The translations under genes and the position numbers were made by a program. Below the pieces are notes generated by a model. That model was not told the origin of the DNA, did not search any database, and worked only from the letters and a program-made list of their open reading frames with translations. Of a stretch of 64,000 nt of DNA, positions 1 through 12,406 are shown piece after piece. The stretch is taken from positions 185,846,973 through 185,910,972 of the forward strand of contig NC_066582.1 of the NCBI RefSeq assembly GCF_024323335.1, read 5' to 3'. The number at the start of each line of letters is the position of its first letter. Position 1 is the first letter of the stretch. This DNA comes from Lathyrus oleraceus (Eukaryota; Streptophyta; Magnoliopsida; Fabales; Fabaceae).

Positions 1-3000
1 ATCCATAGTTGCAAGCATTAAGGCTCCACCATCAAAAACCTTGGTGACAATATACGGTCCATCATAGTTAGGAGTCTACTTGCCCCTGTGATCTGTCTGA
101 GGAGGAAGGATCCTTTTCAACACCAAATCTCCGACTTGGAAGCATCGAGGACGCACTTTCCAATCAAAGGCCCTCTTCATCTGACTTTGATACAATTGCC
201 CATGACAAATGGTTGCCATTCGCTTCTCTTCGATAAGACTCAACTCATTGAACCTTGTCTGAATCCATTCAGCTTCGTCTAACTTGACATCCAACATGAC
301 TCTTAGAGAAGGAATCTCCACTTTAACAGGTAGGACTGCTTCCATACCATACACAAGGGAATAAGGGGTTGCCCCGATCGATGTACGTACTGAAGTACGG
401 TACCCATGCAAGGCGAAGGGTAGCATCTCATGCCAATCTCTGTACGTAACGACCATCTTCTGCACAATCTTCTTTATGTTCTTATTTGCTGCCTCAACAA
501 CACCGTTCATCTTAGGACGATAAGGGGAAGAGTTATGATGTTGAATGTTGAAGTTCTTGCACAACTCTTTCATCATTTTTTTATTGAGATTAGAACCATT
601 ATCAGTAATGATTCTTTCGGGAATCTCATAACGACAAATGATTTCTTTCTTGATGAATCGGGCAACCACATGTCTGGTGACCTTCGCAAATGATGCTGCT
701 TCGACCCACTTGGTGAAATAGTCGATGACAACAAGGATGAAGCGATGCCCATTGGAAGCAGTCGACTCAATCTTTCCAATCATATCAATGCCCCACATAG
801 CAAACGGCCACGGCGAAGACATCACATTCAGAGGATTTGGCGGCACATGCACCTTATCAGCATAAATCTGGCATTTATGACACTTCCGAGCATATTTGAA
901 ACAATCAGATTCCATGGTCATCCAGTAATAACCCGCTCTCAATAATTTCTTAGCCATTGCATGTCCGCCGGCATGAGTACCGAAGGAGCCTTCATGAACT
1001 TCCTGCATTAACATGTCTGCTTCGTGTCTATCCACGCATCTGAGCAAAACCATGTCGAAGTTCCTCTTATACAACACATCGTTTTTGTTCAAGAAGAAAC
1101 TGCCTGCCAATCTTCTCAAAGTCTTTCTATCATTGTTGGATGCCCCTGCAGGGTACTCTTGATTCTCCAGAAAGCACTTGATGTCGTGGTACCAGAGCTT
1201 GTCATCAACTACCAGTTCAGCAGCAAACACATACGCGGCCCTATCAAGGCGCATAACATCGATCCTGGGAGCATAGTTCCACCGAATCACCTTGATCATG
1301 GAGGACAAAGTAGCAAGAGCATCTGCCATATGGTTCTCATCACGAGGTATATGATACAGCCTTACTGTTGTGAAGAAAGTCAACAGTCTTCTCGTGTAGT
1401 CTCTATAGGGGACCAGATTAGGATGGAGAGTATTCCAATCACAATTCACTTGATTGATCACTAGAGCTGAATCTCCGAAGATATCCAGAGTCTTGATTCT
1501 CAAATCAATGGCTTGCTCGATACCCAAGATACATGCTTCATACTCAGCTTCATTATTGGTGCACTCAAAAGTCAGAGGAGCGGTGAAAGGCATGTGGGCA
1601 CCTTTCGGAGTGGTAATGACAACATCAATTCCACTTCCTTTGGCACTGACGGCCCCATCAAACATTAAAGTCCACTTTTCATCTGGATCAGGTCCCTCCT
1701 CAACAAGTGGCTCTTCACAGTCTTTCATCTTGAGGAACATGATGTCTTCATCCGGAAAATCAAACTTCATCGGTTCATAATCATCAATCGGCTGCTGAGC
1801 AAGATAGTCTGACATAATACTCCCTTTTATGGCTTTCTGGGATGTATACTGGATGTCGTACTCTGTCAGTACCATTTGCCAACGAGCAACCCTTCCAGTG
1901 AGAGCTGGCTTCTCAAATATATACTTGATTGGATCCATTTTGGAGATCAGTAAGGTCGTGTGAGTCAACATGTATTGTCTCAATTGCTTAGCAGCCCATG
2001 CAAGTGCACAACATGTCTTTTCAAGCATTGAGTATCTCGACTCATAATCTGTGAATTTTTTACTCAGGTAGTAGATGGCATGCTCTTTCCTACCTGTCTC
2101 GTCGTGTTGACCGAGAACACAACCCATGGAATTATCAAGTACTGTCAAATACATAATCAGTGGTCTCCTTGGGACTGGAGGCATAAGGATTGGAGGATTC
2201 TGCAAATACTCTTTTATCTTCTCGAAAGCCCTTTGGAAATCATCATTCCACCTGATGGCCTGATCTTTTCTCAACAATTTGAATATTGGCTCACACGTGG
2301 CTGTTAGGTGAGAGATGAACCTTGCAATGTAGTTCAACCTTCCTAAGAAACCACAGACTTGTTTTTCTGTTCTTGGCTCAGGCATTTCTTGTATCGCTTT
2401 CACTTTGGCCGGATCCACCTCAATCCCTTTTTCACTAACAATAAAACCCAGCAGTTTTCCAGATCTCACCCCGAAAGTACACTTGTTCGGATTAAGCCTC
2501 AGCTTGAATTTCCTCAAACGCTCAAACAGTTTCTGCAAATTCACCAGATGTTCTTCTTCCGTCTGAGATTTGGCAATCATATCATCAACATAAACCTCGA
2601 TTTCATGATGAATCATATCATGGAAAAGAGTTACCATAGCTCGTTAATATGTTGCCCCATCATTTTTCAGACCAAACGGCATCACCTTGTAGCAGAAGGT
2701 GCCCCATGGGGTTATGAAAGTTGTCTTCTCCATGTCTTTTGGTTCCTTCTTAATTTGATTATATCCAGAAAAGCCATCCATGAAGGAGAATACCGAGAAC
2801 TGAGTCGTGTTATCCACCAAAACGTCGATGTGAGGTAATTGGAAATCATCTTTAGGACTAGCTCTATTCAGATCCCGGTAGTCAACACTCATCTGTACCT
2901 TTCCATCCTTCTTAGGTACTAGAACGATATTTGCAAACCATGGCGGATAATTCGTAACTGCTAGAAACCCTGCATCCAACTGTTTTTGCACTTCTTCCTT

Positions 3001-3418
3001 TATCTTGACAACCATCTCTGGTCTTGTTCTTCTGAGCTTCTGCTTGACCGGAGGACAATCCTCTTTGAGAGGCAAACGGTGTACCATAATGTCTGTGTCA
3101 AGCCCTGGCATGTCCTGATAAGACCAAGCGAAGATGTCAACATACTCCTGCAGCAATTCAATCATCCCCTTCTTCACATTATCTTCCAAAGCAGCCCTTA
3201 TCTTGATTTCTCTCTTGGCGTCCTCGGTGCCGAGATTAATCACTTCAACAGACTCTTGATGCGGTTGAATGACCCTTTCCTCCTGTTTTAATAACCTGGC
3301 AAGTTCTTCAGGGAGTTCACAGTCTTCATCACCCTCTTCTTCAGCTTGAAAGATTGGATTTTCAAAGTCGAAGCGAGCCATAGCAGAACTGTTATCAATA
3401 GGATCCGGTGACGTGCAT
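1..3418 (-). pseudogene. Ogre/Tat pol 3' part: RT, RNase H, archaeal RNase H, integrase
   Basis: The RT begins in the segment 2644-3474 and continues in 79-2637. The palm motif YVDD falls near 2581-2592. A Ty3-type RNase H (about 1780-2165) is followed by an aRNH domain (about 1300-1682) with MFDGA and NNEAEYEA motifs. The integrase has an HHCC-like region near 860-1020 and a core whose acidic residues lie in GIDMIG (about 798), TDNGS (about 605) and VVEAANK (about 496), matching D,D-35-E. The frame is broken by TAA at 2644-2646 in the conserved GATYQRAM region and by TAG at 76-78. Homology continues past 76 to base 1, so the apparent C-terminus is a nonsense mutation. The integrase C-terminus and 3' LTR are outside the window. 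Confidence 0.9.
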
Positions 3419-3690
3419 CTGCATGAGTGATGGTATGTGCTTATGAGTGTGAACAAGAAGCGGAAACTAAACAAAACATTACCAAATGTATATATATTTT
3501 TTTATATTTTTGATTTTTGAAAACTGCAAAAATAGAAAGACAGTGACCAAAATATTTGAATGCAAAAAGACGTCCTTTATTTATGATAAAAAAATACAGG
3601 TATCCACATAGATGAGCCCTACAATGAGTCATCACGCCCTGGGCGGAACGTAAGACTTAGATATGCATGAATAAACAAAGAAAATTACTC
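3419..3690 (-). other. putative Ogre intron between protease and RT
   Basis: On the minus strand the protease frame ends at 3685 with a stop, and RT-side coding resumes just after a good acceptor (ACTCATGCAG) ending at 3419. Ogre elements are known to carry a spliced intron exactly between protease and RT. The donor is not clear: the expected GT near 3685 appears as GAGTAATTT, possibly mutated. The stretch in between has no domain similarity that I recognise. Confidence 0.5.
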
Positions 3691-4647
3691 TTTAAGAAGA
3701 GTGACTTGGATAATATCTTCAGAAGACCAGTTGCGGAGAACTTCACCCGGGACCCTTGGACGCACCCAGTTGTCAATGTTGCAATCACTATCCCCATCTT
3801 CTTTGTTGATTACAGAGACCTGGCCGTACTGAATGATGCCAGCACTGGAGAAAGTAATCGGACCCTGACGAGTCTGAGGCGTTGAAGTTGTAGAAGTCAA
3901 TGTCGGCTGATACCCAATCCCAAACTTGTCTTCCTTTACAGGTAAATCCACCAGACGTCCCCAACCGGGAGCAACACCTGAATTTACCAAGGCTTGTGCC
4001 TGCTTGAAGGACGACAAAGATGCACCTACTTCAACCTCTTCCACTAGAGTTGCATCCTTGACTTGAACTGCCTCAAAGGCCTGACACAGGGTCTCATGAA
4101 TCTCACATTCTACCTCTACATACTTGAATGTAGACAGGTTACTAACCAGAATATCCTCCTCACCACAGACAGTGATAATTCTTCCGTTGACCGGGAACTT
4201 GATCTTCTGATGCAAGGTCGAGGAGACTTCCCCGACATTGTGGATCCAAGGACGACCCAGTAAGCAGCTATACGAAGGACTGATATCCATCACATAGAAG
4301 ACGGTGTTGAAGGTTTGTGATCCAATCTGAATTGGCAATTCTACCTCTCCGAACACCGACCTCTTAGAACCATCAAAAGCTCTCACCACAAGATCGGAAG
4401 GCTTCAAGATCAAACCTTCTACATCTAACTTTGACAGGGCTCTCTTGGGTAGCACATTGAGAGAGGAACCTGTATCCACCATAACATGGGATAACACAGT
4501 GTCTTTACATTCCATCGAGATGTGCAAAGCCTTGTTATGATCGCGTCCAGCTGACGTCAAGTCAGAATCAGTAAAACCCAACCCGTTGCTTGTATGAAAA
4601 TTTGCAACGATCCCTTCTAGTTGGTTCACTGAGATCTCATGAGGCAC
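3685..4647 (-). pseudogene. Ogre/Tat aspartic protease
   Basis: This 320-codon open frame contains the retropepsin active site VDTGSSLNVLP (near 4455-4490) and a downstream hydrophobic-Gly flap-like segment ending in SCLLGRPWIHN (near 4235-4270), which is standard for Ty3 proteases. It would cleave the polyprotein in the virus-like particle. It is the longest undamaged domain in this copy, but the start shown is only the first ATG after a break, and the preceding linker is in another frame (4735-5715). The C-terminal tail stops at the putative intron. Confidence 0.85.
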
Positions 4648-4734
4648 ATATGCAGCATTAAGGACCTTCAGGAGTGCCTCCCTGTGTGCCTCCGAACACA
4701 GCAGGAGTGAGAGAATAGATATCTTGGATGGCGT

Positions 4735-5715
4735 CTAAATCAACTGATCAACTACCTTGTAGTCGCTTTTCTTTATAATTCTCAAAAACTCGTCCACATC
4801 CTTCACGAAAGCAGGCTTGGAGCCAGCCTGTGGTGCAGAGGTACCCTCATTTGCAACTTGCTTTCCTTTGGCCTTCACCACGGCGTCAGCACTATCAGGT
4901 TGGGTAACCGGTGGTGAGAACAGTCTACCACTTCTGGTGAATCGCCTGATTCCACCAACATTGTCCACTGCGGGATCTTTTATCTCAATTCTAGGTTCAG
5001 ACTTCTGATCCTGCACCTCTTCTACTTTCAGTGGCTGCTCCACTCCATGATCATGTGTGTACACACTCCCCCCGTAATGCCAAGGAATGGCCCTTTCGCT
5101 GGTGAAAGGTAAAGGACCAGGGGTCGTGATGGTCATAGTGGATTGATGTGGTTGCACTGGTGGTACCGGCTGCGCTACTGGCGCACTAATCTGAGCGGTC
5201 GGGTAGAAAATTGTGATAGTGGCAACGTCATAGTCATACTCAGAAATCTTATTTATTGAAGTACAAACATCCGAAACATCGGAATCAAGTTCAACAAGTA
5301 CATCAGAATCAAACACCATGTTTGGAATATCAGCAACAGCATTAGAAAAATTAATTACATCATTGGGAATTACAAAATCAGCAGGAATAACATTTGTAAA
5401 TTCTTCAACATCTTCAGGAAAGAGAGGATCAACATCTGCATTCTCAACAACCCCTTCAACAGACCTTTGGGCAGATAAGTCTTCAGCTTGGAGGATACCA
5501 TCATTAAGCAAGGCCTGGATATCCTGCCGCAGCTTCACACAACCCCCACTCTGTGCAACACAACCCAAACAACCGCTCCCATAGCCGGGGAAAACATCTG
5601 CCTTTAGCAAGTATTCTTTGATTTCTAACAGCGGAGTCTTCAACTTCAACACCTCCTTGACTAATTTGACTTCTCCTTCAACCATGTTAACATTTGCTTT
5701 ACCATGCCGCGACAT
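4735..5715 (-). pseudogene. Tat/Ogre polyprotein linker between gag zinc knuckle and protease
   Basis: This 326-codon open frame lies between gag and protease in element order. It is rich in Val, Asp and Pro, with a low-complexity VAQPVPPVQP stretch and a conserved-looking start (NVNMVEGEV). It has no catalytic motif. A region of this kind is usual in Ogre/Tat gag-pro polyproteins. Frame breaks on both sides (near 5716-5770 and 4648-4734) separate it from its neighbours. The function of the linker is not established from sequence. Confidence 0.6.
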
Positions 5716-7206
5716 AGGATTGTTGACAACATTAGGAGCCGGCGCAAAGTTAATGGCCTTTGAATCATAAGGTCCTAAACTACGTGCTTAAAATCTTTGC
5801 AGTTCTCAATAGTGTGGCCAGGTGCCCCAGAGTGGAAATTACACCTAGCATTGGCGTCATAACCCACTGGAAGCCTGCCAACGGGAGGAGCCAAAGTGCG
5901 TAACTGCACAAGTTGCAAATGTTGAAGGTTGGGAAGCAACTAGGCATACAACATCGGAAGAGTGTCGAAACGCATATCCATCATTCTCTGTCTCTGTTGA
6001 TGAGTGGGTCTGTTACCCTGTTGTTGGTATTGATTTTGTTGACGTTGAGGTTGTTGTTGCACTGGTGCTGCAGCCGGAATGGTCATTGCTGCAACATAAG
6101 GTTGTTGATGGTAATTCTGAAAGTTATTCCTCTGGTTACCCCTATTCTGATAAGAAGATATGGCATTTGCATCCCCTTCTCTCCTCTTCTGTCCTCCTAA
6201 GAACGGCTTCTTTGACCCCGAAGATGATCCAACCCTGTTTTGGATATTACATGTCTTCAAGTAGTTCTCCACCCTCTCACCGGTAGAGACCACATCAGCA
6301 AAATTCGAGGTGTTGCAACCTACCAGACGCTCCAAATAAGATCCAGGCAGCGTGTTCATAAACATATTGGCCATCTCTTTTTCCAACATCGGAGGCTGAA
6401 CACGGGAAGCCATCTCTCTAAGCGTTGAGCATACTCTTTGAAGCATTCATTGCTCTTGAGAGACAGATTCTGGAGCTGAGTCCTGTCAGGTGCCATATCC
6501 GCATTGTACTGATATTGCTTCACAAAGGCCTCAGCCAAGTCTCTCCAACAGCGAATATGGGCTCTGTCCAGCCTCATATACCACTCCAAGGATGCCCCAA
6601 CTAGGCTGTCCTGGAAGAAGTACATGAGCAGCTTCTCATCATCAGAATACGCGATCATCTTGCGGAAGTAAGCTTGTACATGAGTCTTCGGGCAAGAGTT
6701 GCCATTGTACTTATCAAACACGGGGACTTTGAATTTTAGCGGAACTCTCACGCATAGGACCAGCCCCAAGTCAGCAACATCCACACCAAGAGCATTCTGC
6801 CCTTCCACAGCTTTCAACCTCTATTCCAGTCTCCGAAACATAGGGTCCATACCATGGCCCATGCCAAAGTCCTTCTGAAGCAGGGGGAATTGATCCTCCT
6901 GATCATCATGGATGGGTTGTTGACCAAGGTTTCCATGTGGGATTGGGATAGGCCCCGGTCCATTGGGTCCATTAGCCTCTCCAACAGGAGGATCAGCCAC
7001 AACCTCTGGTTGAGTAGTAGGGGGATTCCCCTGTACCAATAATCTAATCTCCTGCTGTCCCTGAGCCACTCCTTGGACCACTTCCATGAACTGATTCATG
7101 CGAATCCTCATCTCAGCGAGCTCTGCTTGTAAACCTTCCATTGCTCTCTGTTGATTCCTTCGGGTACCGTATCGGTGAATGCCCGAGTCAACTATCCTAA
7201 TAATGG
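5716..7206 (-). pseudogene. Ogre/Tat gag (capsid and zinc knuckle)
   Basis: Gag is split over three frames: 6821 to about 7206 (N-terminal part, with coiled-coil-like MEGLQAELAEMRIRMNQFME), 6356-6817 (capsid core with KFKVPVFDKYNG and ASLEWYMRL), and 5940-6446 (rest of the retrotransposon gag domain, then Gln/Arg-rich low complexity). A zinc-knuckle remnant, CNFHSGAPGHTIENC, lies near 5795-5840 and is followed by an in-frame stop. Gag forms the particle shell and the knuckle binds element RNA. The upstream start is uncertain because the open frame continues past 7206 into the LTR-like sequence. A start at MEGLQ near 7140 or slightly upstream at RYGTRRN is most likely. Confidence 0.8.
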
Positions 7207-7546
7207 AATACCAAATAAGATGAGAACACTGCGGCGGTACCTGTTTTCGCATTACGCGAAAAACCGGCGGGAAAATGAAACAACAGAGCCGCCACCGTGC
7301 GTTATTTATCCCAAAGGAGGGAAAGGAAACGCTCGAAGTAAACCTGGAAAAGACATGGTCTCGCGACCAAAGAGAATGGGATCGGGAGTCGGTTATGCGA
7401 AGGGAAGGTATTAGCACCCCTACGCATCCGCCGTACTCGACGGGATCCACGCACAAAAGGAAGGATAAAGGTTGCTAAAACACTGCTCAAACAAACATCA
7501 AACACTGGCTGAAAGAGACACAAGAAAACAAAAGAAACTGACTCGG

Positions 7547-7978
7547 CAGGATATCGCATCCTGGGCCTACGTAGTCTATCAAGCATAGACATCAGAGTCG
7601 ACGTAGTTCGGACTAGGGGAAAACATGCTCGCTAGGATGTCGCATCCTATGCATACGTATCTTCTCGGACTAAAGAAGAATCAGAGCACTCGTAGCTCGG
7701 CCAACGCACGCCAAACAAAACCACATAGGAAATCGACTGCCAATCGCTGGACTTACGTCAAACTCCACACAAATAGGCAAACATGGAAACCGAATGCCAA
7801 TCGCTGGACTTACATCAGACTCCGAACCAAACACACGCACACTGGAAACCAAATGCCAATCGCTGGACTTACATCGGACTCCAAGCACACAACAAGACAA
7901 AACAAAAAGGGCGCCCGGAGAGATCAGCTCATCTCCTGCCTACGTACCTCATCTGGTATGAGGATCAGGGCGACGTAG
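7547..7978 (-). other. three copies of a conserved LTR stem-loop cassette
   Basis: There are three copies of the cassette found in all Ogre/Tat LTRs of the window. Copy a has CAGGAT/ATCCTG (7547-7563), then CTACGT/ACGTAG (7567-7606) enclosing GTCTAT/ATAGAC. Copy b has TAGGATG/CATCCTA around TCG (7633-7649), then a TACG/CGTA stem enclosing TCTTCT/AGAAGA. Copy c has GGAGA/TCTCC (7917-7936), then CTACGT/ACGTAG (7940-7978) enclosing CCTCAT/ATGAGG. Stem letters differ between copies but stay complementary. Confidence 0.6.
7725..7885. repeat. short tandem repeat in LTR (three units of about 60 bp)
   Basis: The core GCCAATCGCTGGACTTAC recurs three times with its surroundings (near 7740, 7795 and 7854), each followed by RTC and an ACTCC-like segment. 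The units lie between stem-loop cassettes b and c of the LTR. A related pair (GTAGATGGCGATG...ATCGACTTACA) occurs at about 15669-15735 in the LTR of the neighbouring element, so this is a variable-copy part of the family's LTR. Confidence 0.7.
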
Positions 7979-10900
7979 TTCCCCTACGCAGGGACACAGG
8001 ACTAGCCTAACCAGATACAAAGGGAGACACAACTAGGGAGACTACGACTCGAGCCTAGATGTTATCATGCATATCATCCCTAAGTTAAGGTGGCTATCTA
8101 ACTTGCACAGGGAGCAAGCTATCCTAAACAGCACAACAGTCATACAGAAGCACAAAGCAAGCATACACACTATATACAAACAGAGGGGCTCAAACAAGGC
8201 TAGGCTTTAGTCAAGGGGTCATGTCAACCTCGACAAACAAGCCACTGTATCAGGGTGATGTTAGCTCTTAACCCTAACATTGAGAGTTAGGGTGAAGCAG
8301 ATGAAATGGGAAGTGAAGATAAGACTTCACAGCTCTTATCCTTGGCCTGGGAGAGCTTCAGACAAAAGGATGTGTGGGTTCAGAAAGTTGGAACCCTTCT
8401 ACACATACGACTGACTCAACATGGATTTTGGATTAGTATCCACAATGTATCAACACTAGTTGTGTGAGCAACGGGATGACTCAACTGAATAGCAGGAGAT
8501 GGATTGCACATCTCTTTTGTCTGCCAATTGCCTCTTAGAGGGCTTTTCCTGCTTAGGGACAAATATAAACAATCACAAGCATTGCCTCTTAAGGAGGACT
8601 TCAGACAGGTGCCTGGCCAAATAACAGGCCAGGTCTTCCAGACTACATGAAGTTAGAGACATTATACCTCAATGCTCAAGCTATCAAGCAAAGAAAAAGC
8701 AAGTTCACAAATGAACTATAGCAACTAAGGTACCTGAAAACAATCCAACATAATCAGTACACAACTCAAACAAAAGTCAAACAGACAGTTACAAGTCAAC
8801 AGACAACTGTACATAAATAGACAAACAAGCATCAATGCACAAAGGTGCAAGCCACAAGGCCTAGGCTTAAGTATCAAAGCCTACAAAATAAACTCAAGAT
8901 TAGTCATCAATAAGCAATGGACCAACTCCAAATGAGTGAACCTCATCAAGCATGGCAATTGTGCTTTTTAACCTGAAACAAAGCTCAAATGTGAGAGGCT
9001 AACCACTAGGACAAGGCCTAGGGTCAAAGAGGGAGCAATAAACCAAAACAGAACATGAAAATTGGCATGAATCAAGCTTAATCAAATAAGAACAACATCC
9101 AAGTGGTCTCATATCCATATCATCAACCGATTTCATTTCATAAAGCATTTAGTGCAAAGCATGCAAGTTCAAAGCTCATAGAACCAAACAGAATGAACCA
9201 ATTCACCTCAATTCAAAAACAATTCAATAAATCCCAAGAAAAATCATGGCTAAACAGCATTCATCATATGATCATCATACCAAAATTCAAGTCATTTGGA
9301 CAAATGGAAGCATGTCAAATAAATTCCCTAAGGCAAGGCAAGTCAAAACAAGCTCAATTAGGGCATAAACTCATGCATCAACTTCACACAAGCATAAAAC
9401 AGAATCTACACATGATAAATGAATCAAACCAAATCCATGGCAAACTTTAAAGGGTCTAGAACACATGTGCAAAATTTCAGGTCCATCCAATAAACATCAA
9501 GTATTTCACAAATCTTTTAAGATCATGACTCTCAAAAAGTCCACAAATGGTCAAACAGAAAATAAATTCTCAAACAAATTGGAAAAGCACTCAAAAATTC
9601 TACAAAAACTCACACTCAAACTTAACATCCATAAGTATCATCATGCAAAAAATCAGGTCATTTCACATTTATTTGGCATGGTAAATAAAATCAGCAAATT
9701 GGACAAGAAATGGTGTGACACACATTGTCACACCTCCAATGATCAGCTCATATCTCAACAACCAAACATGCTAAAAATACAAACTCAAGGCCAAAAGATC
9801 GATCAAAGTGTCTAGATTAAGCATGTAAATTTTCAGAAGCATTGGACTAAGCATCATTATTTCACAATGAAAATGGCAAGCAAGGTGCAACAAAACACAT
9901 GTATGAACATTCCCTAGCCAAAATAAAAATCCAGGCGTGTACAATTTTTGTAAAAATCATCAAAAAATAGTAGAGATCAGGAGGAACATAGTGCAAAAAA
10001 TCCCAGCTCAATTGGACAAACCCTCAAGGAGTTATGAATTTTTCAAATGGATGAAAAAATAAAAATCACATGGAAAACATACATAAATATGAAAGCATAT
10101 AATGAAAAAATGCCAAAGGCCAATTTGAAGATGCATCAGCCAAGTATCGAACTGGCTAGCATTTTGAATGGAAGCGCACTTTGTATGAAACGTTGCGTTT
10201 CATTAAAGCTGGCGTGGCAATTGGAAGCAAGCGTAACCAATCATACTGCCAGGCAATAACCACGTGGACCAGTACATGTCCACTAACATGAAAACCACAT
10301 GCAATACGCGCGCTCAAGATCAAATCACATTCTGGAAAAAAAAGCTAGGGTTCTTCATCAGCTTCATACGTTCTTCATCATCAAGAACACTTTGTCACGG
10401 AAATCAACAAACAGCATACCATTGTGTTCATCTTCTAATGCACATTACTAATCTAACATTAATTAAACCTAATTCTCACTATCAAGCACGGATCGAGCAG
10501 AATAAGATTCACACAACAAACTTTAAATCACAATAACTTCCTTGTTTCTTGATGAAAATCGATGCTACAAAGCTCAGACTACTCTACATTCAAAGATCTA
10601 TCAAAAGCATATCCTAATTTCATGAATTGCAAGATTCGAAATCTGACCTCTATGAAGATGCAGAGCTGGATTTGTGCAATTCAGGCTTTGTAATGTTGAA
10701 ACAGATGATCTACAACTCTTAAATGGATGAATGTATGAAGATCCAATGCTCAGTCTTGCTTGATCTTGCTCAAATCAACAGCTGCCATGGATGATGCTAG
10801 CTTCAACAGTTCTTGATTCAGCTTCGAAATGATGATTCCTTGCTTGCAGAAGATCCAATAGCACTTGTGGATGATGAATCAATGAAGAAAATAGCAAAGG

Positions 10901-11011
10901 ATTTGAAGAATTTTGCAGAAAAAGTTGAGAGAAAAAGTTTGTGAACTTTTGCAATTTGATCTAGATCTGAACCAAATGATGTGTTAATGGCATTTTCTGT
11001 TTTGATTATCC

Positions 11012-11021
11012 TTATATATGA
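11012..11021 (-). promoter_or_regulatory. TATA box of the 7230-12039 LTR
   Basis: The minus-strand sequence CATCATATATAAGG is a good TATA element about 1.0 kb from the LTR's upstream end (12039). It would place U3 at about 11000-12039 and leave a very long R/U5 of about 3.7 kb, as is usual for Ogre-type LTRs. No transcription start evidence is available. Confidence 0.5.
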
Positions 11022-12039
11022 TGCACTAATGAAGTTCTTAATCTCAATTAGCCAAATGCAATGGTAATTAGTGAAATGCAAGTGTAAGAGCAAATTAGCC
11101 AAATCACCTCATGTGCATGAATGATTGCTACAGTGCACGGTTTATGAGTTAATTCACCTTGAAATATTGGTAGGAAGCAAATGAAAGTGAAAGAATGCAT
11201 GGCCAATGCTTATTTTTCAAAATAGACTTTTCCCTCCAAAATTCAAATTAAATTCAAGTGAAAAATGCAATATTTTTGTGATGAGAATTGATGAAATGTG
11301 ATGCATGATTATGATAGTAGAGATCAAGAGAGAAATGCTCCAAAAAGAGCCACTCCAATTGGCCTTTTGGTTCAAAAGTTATGCTAGCTTGAAGTTCAAA
11401 TTCCATTGACAATGATTTGATCATAATTCTTCAACCACACATGAGAAATGGATGTTCTTGGACTTTTTGGAACGGTGAGAGCAAGATCTTCAACTTTTAT
11501 GTTGGGCAAAATTTCATTTGAAGCTTCCTTGGACATGTAATCTTGAGGAGAAGACCTTTCCATTTTTGGCAATTTGAAATTACAGGTCACTTACTATTTT
11601 TGGAAACTTTTCATCTGACCTCAAATTCTTCAATATTGATCTTTGAAGTGTCAAATGAGACTTGTATGGACATGAATGAGGCCTCTCTAACCATCTCCCA
11701 CCTTCAAATCCATGATTTCATGCACAGTTGACTTTGGTTGACTTTCTAGGGTTTCAGATGAATTGCATCTTGACTGATGACTTCTGAACATCCAATCTTT
11801 GGCAAAACCACTTCAAAATGGTCCCTAGGTCATATGAACATGTTGAAACAACCTTAGGGCTTTGCTTCAATAGAGAATGCACTTGCTTGCTTGCTTGACT
11901 GGATCTCCTGACCAGTCTTGACTGATGACTTGCACTAGGCAAATGGACAATGCAATGCTATGCAGTGGACAATGTAATGTTAATGACCTAACATGAAAAT
12001 GTATGTACAGAATGGGAGGTGCAAATTTGAGGTGCTACA

Positions 12040-12406
12040 CCTGTTATGCAAGACATGCTAATGAATATGCAAATGCAATGACATGTTTATCAATTTCAAA
12101 GGGTATTCTACCCCTTGATTCCAGTCTCACATTAGATAAACAGTGTAAGAAAACCCCGACTAGAATAAAGAAGAAGATATAAACCCCTAGGAATAGATAA
12201 ACATGATGCATGCAATGCTTATGATTTAATTTTTATATTAGAGGAACTTTAGAGTCTTATTTGCAAATTTTGGAAATATTAAATGTTTATCACATACGGA
12301 AATATCACGTCAATTAATATTTGGAAATGTTTTTACGCCAAAGAAGTACAGTCTTGGTAACCAAATATAATACAAGAGAGAAGGAAAATGAACATCCTAT
12401 GGATCC
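12040..12406 (-). other. Ogre spacer between ORF1 and gag
   Basis: This is non-coding AT-rich DNA immediately downstream of ORF1 in element orientation. It contains short CATGC/ATGCA-rich runs near 12045-12090 but no domain. It is interrupted at 12039/12040 by the end of the 4.8-kb LTR. Its left-hand continuation is either outside the window or resumes at about 7229 (see the nesting finding). Confidence 0.6.

Larger units (their letters stand above)
1..7229 (-). mobile_element. Ogre/Tat-lineage Ty3 retrotransposon body (gag-pro-RT-RH-aRH-INT)
   Basis: This is the internal region of a minus-strand LTR retrotransposon that runs off the left edge of the window. Read on the minus strand, the order is gag, zinc knuckle, a long linker, aspartic protease, a probable intron, reverse transcriptase, RNase H, a second archaeal-type RNase H, and integrase. 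The second RNase H is the known hallmark of the Tat branch of Ty3 elements, and the intron between protease and RT is a known Ogre trait. The frame is broken by stops and frameshifts, so the copy is not autonomous. Its LTR context is ambiguous. It may own the LTR at 7230-12039, or it may be the continuation of the Ogre element whose ORF1 lies at 12407-13857. Confidence 0.9.
7230..12039 (-). mobile_element. Ogre/Tat LTR, 4.8 kb (5' LTR of body at 1-7229, or solo LTR)
   Basis: The plus-strand right end, GGTGCTACA at 12039, matches the terminal inverted repeat of the other Ogre-type LTRs here (TGTAGC...). The left end is best placed at TGCGGCGG (7230), which aligns with TGTAGCGG of the LTRs at 14781, 53912 and 61024. 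Shared blocks include the internal PBS-like GCCGCCACC (7287-7295), the GGGAAGGTATTAGCACCC-type block (near 7400) and three stem-loop cassettes (7547-7978). No coding was found in its 4.8 kb. A TATA box at 11012-11021 gives minus-strand orientation. No PBS adjoins its left end, and no clean TSD was found with the 7230 boundary. Confidence 0.75.

Noticed and set aside
7240..7244. CCTGT as target duplication partner of 12040-12044
   Set aside because: Using it would make the LTR start TTTCGC instead of TG. Alignment with sister LTRs favours 7230, so it is noted only as a possibility.
7302..7592. Short frames of 60-117 codons in the LTRs (e.g. 7302-7592, 9103-9450, 12388-12588, 15298-15516)
   Set aside because: They are non-conserved frames in LTR DNA or antisense to ORF1, with no domain or codon signal.
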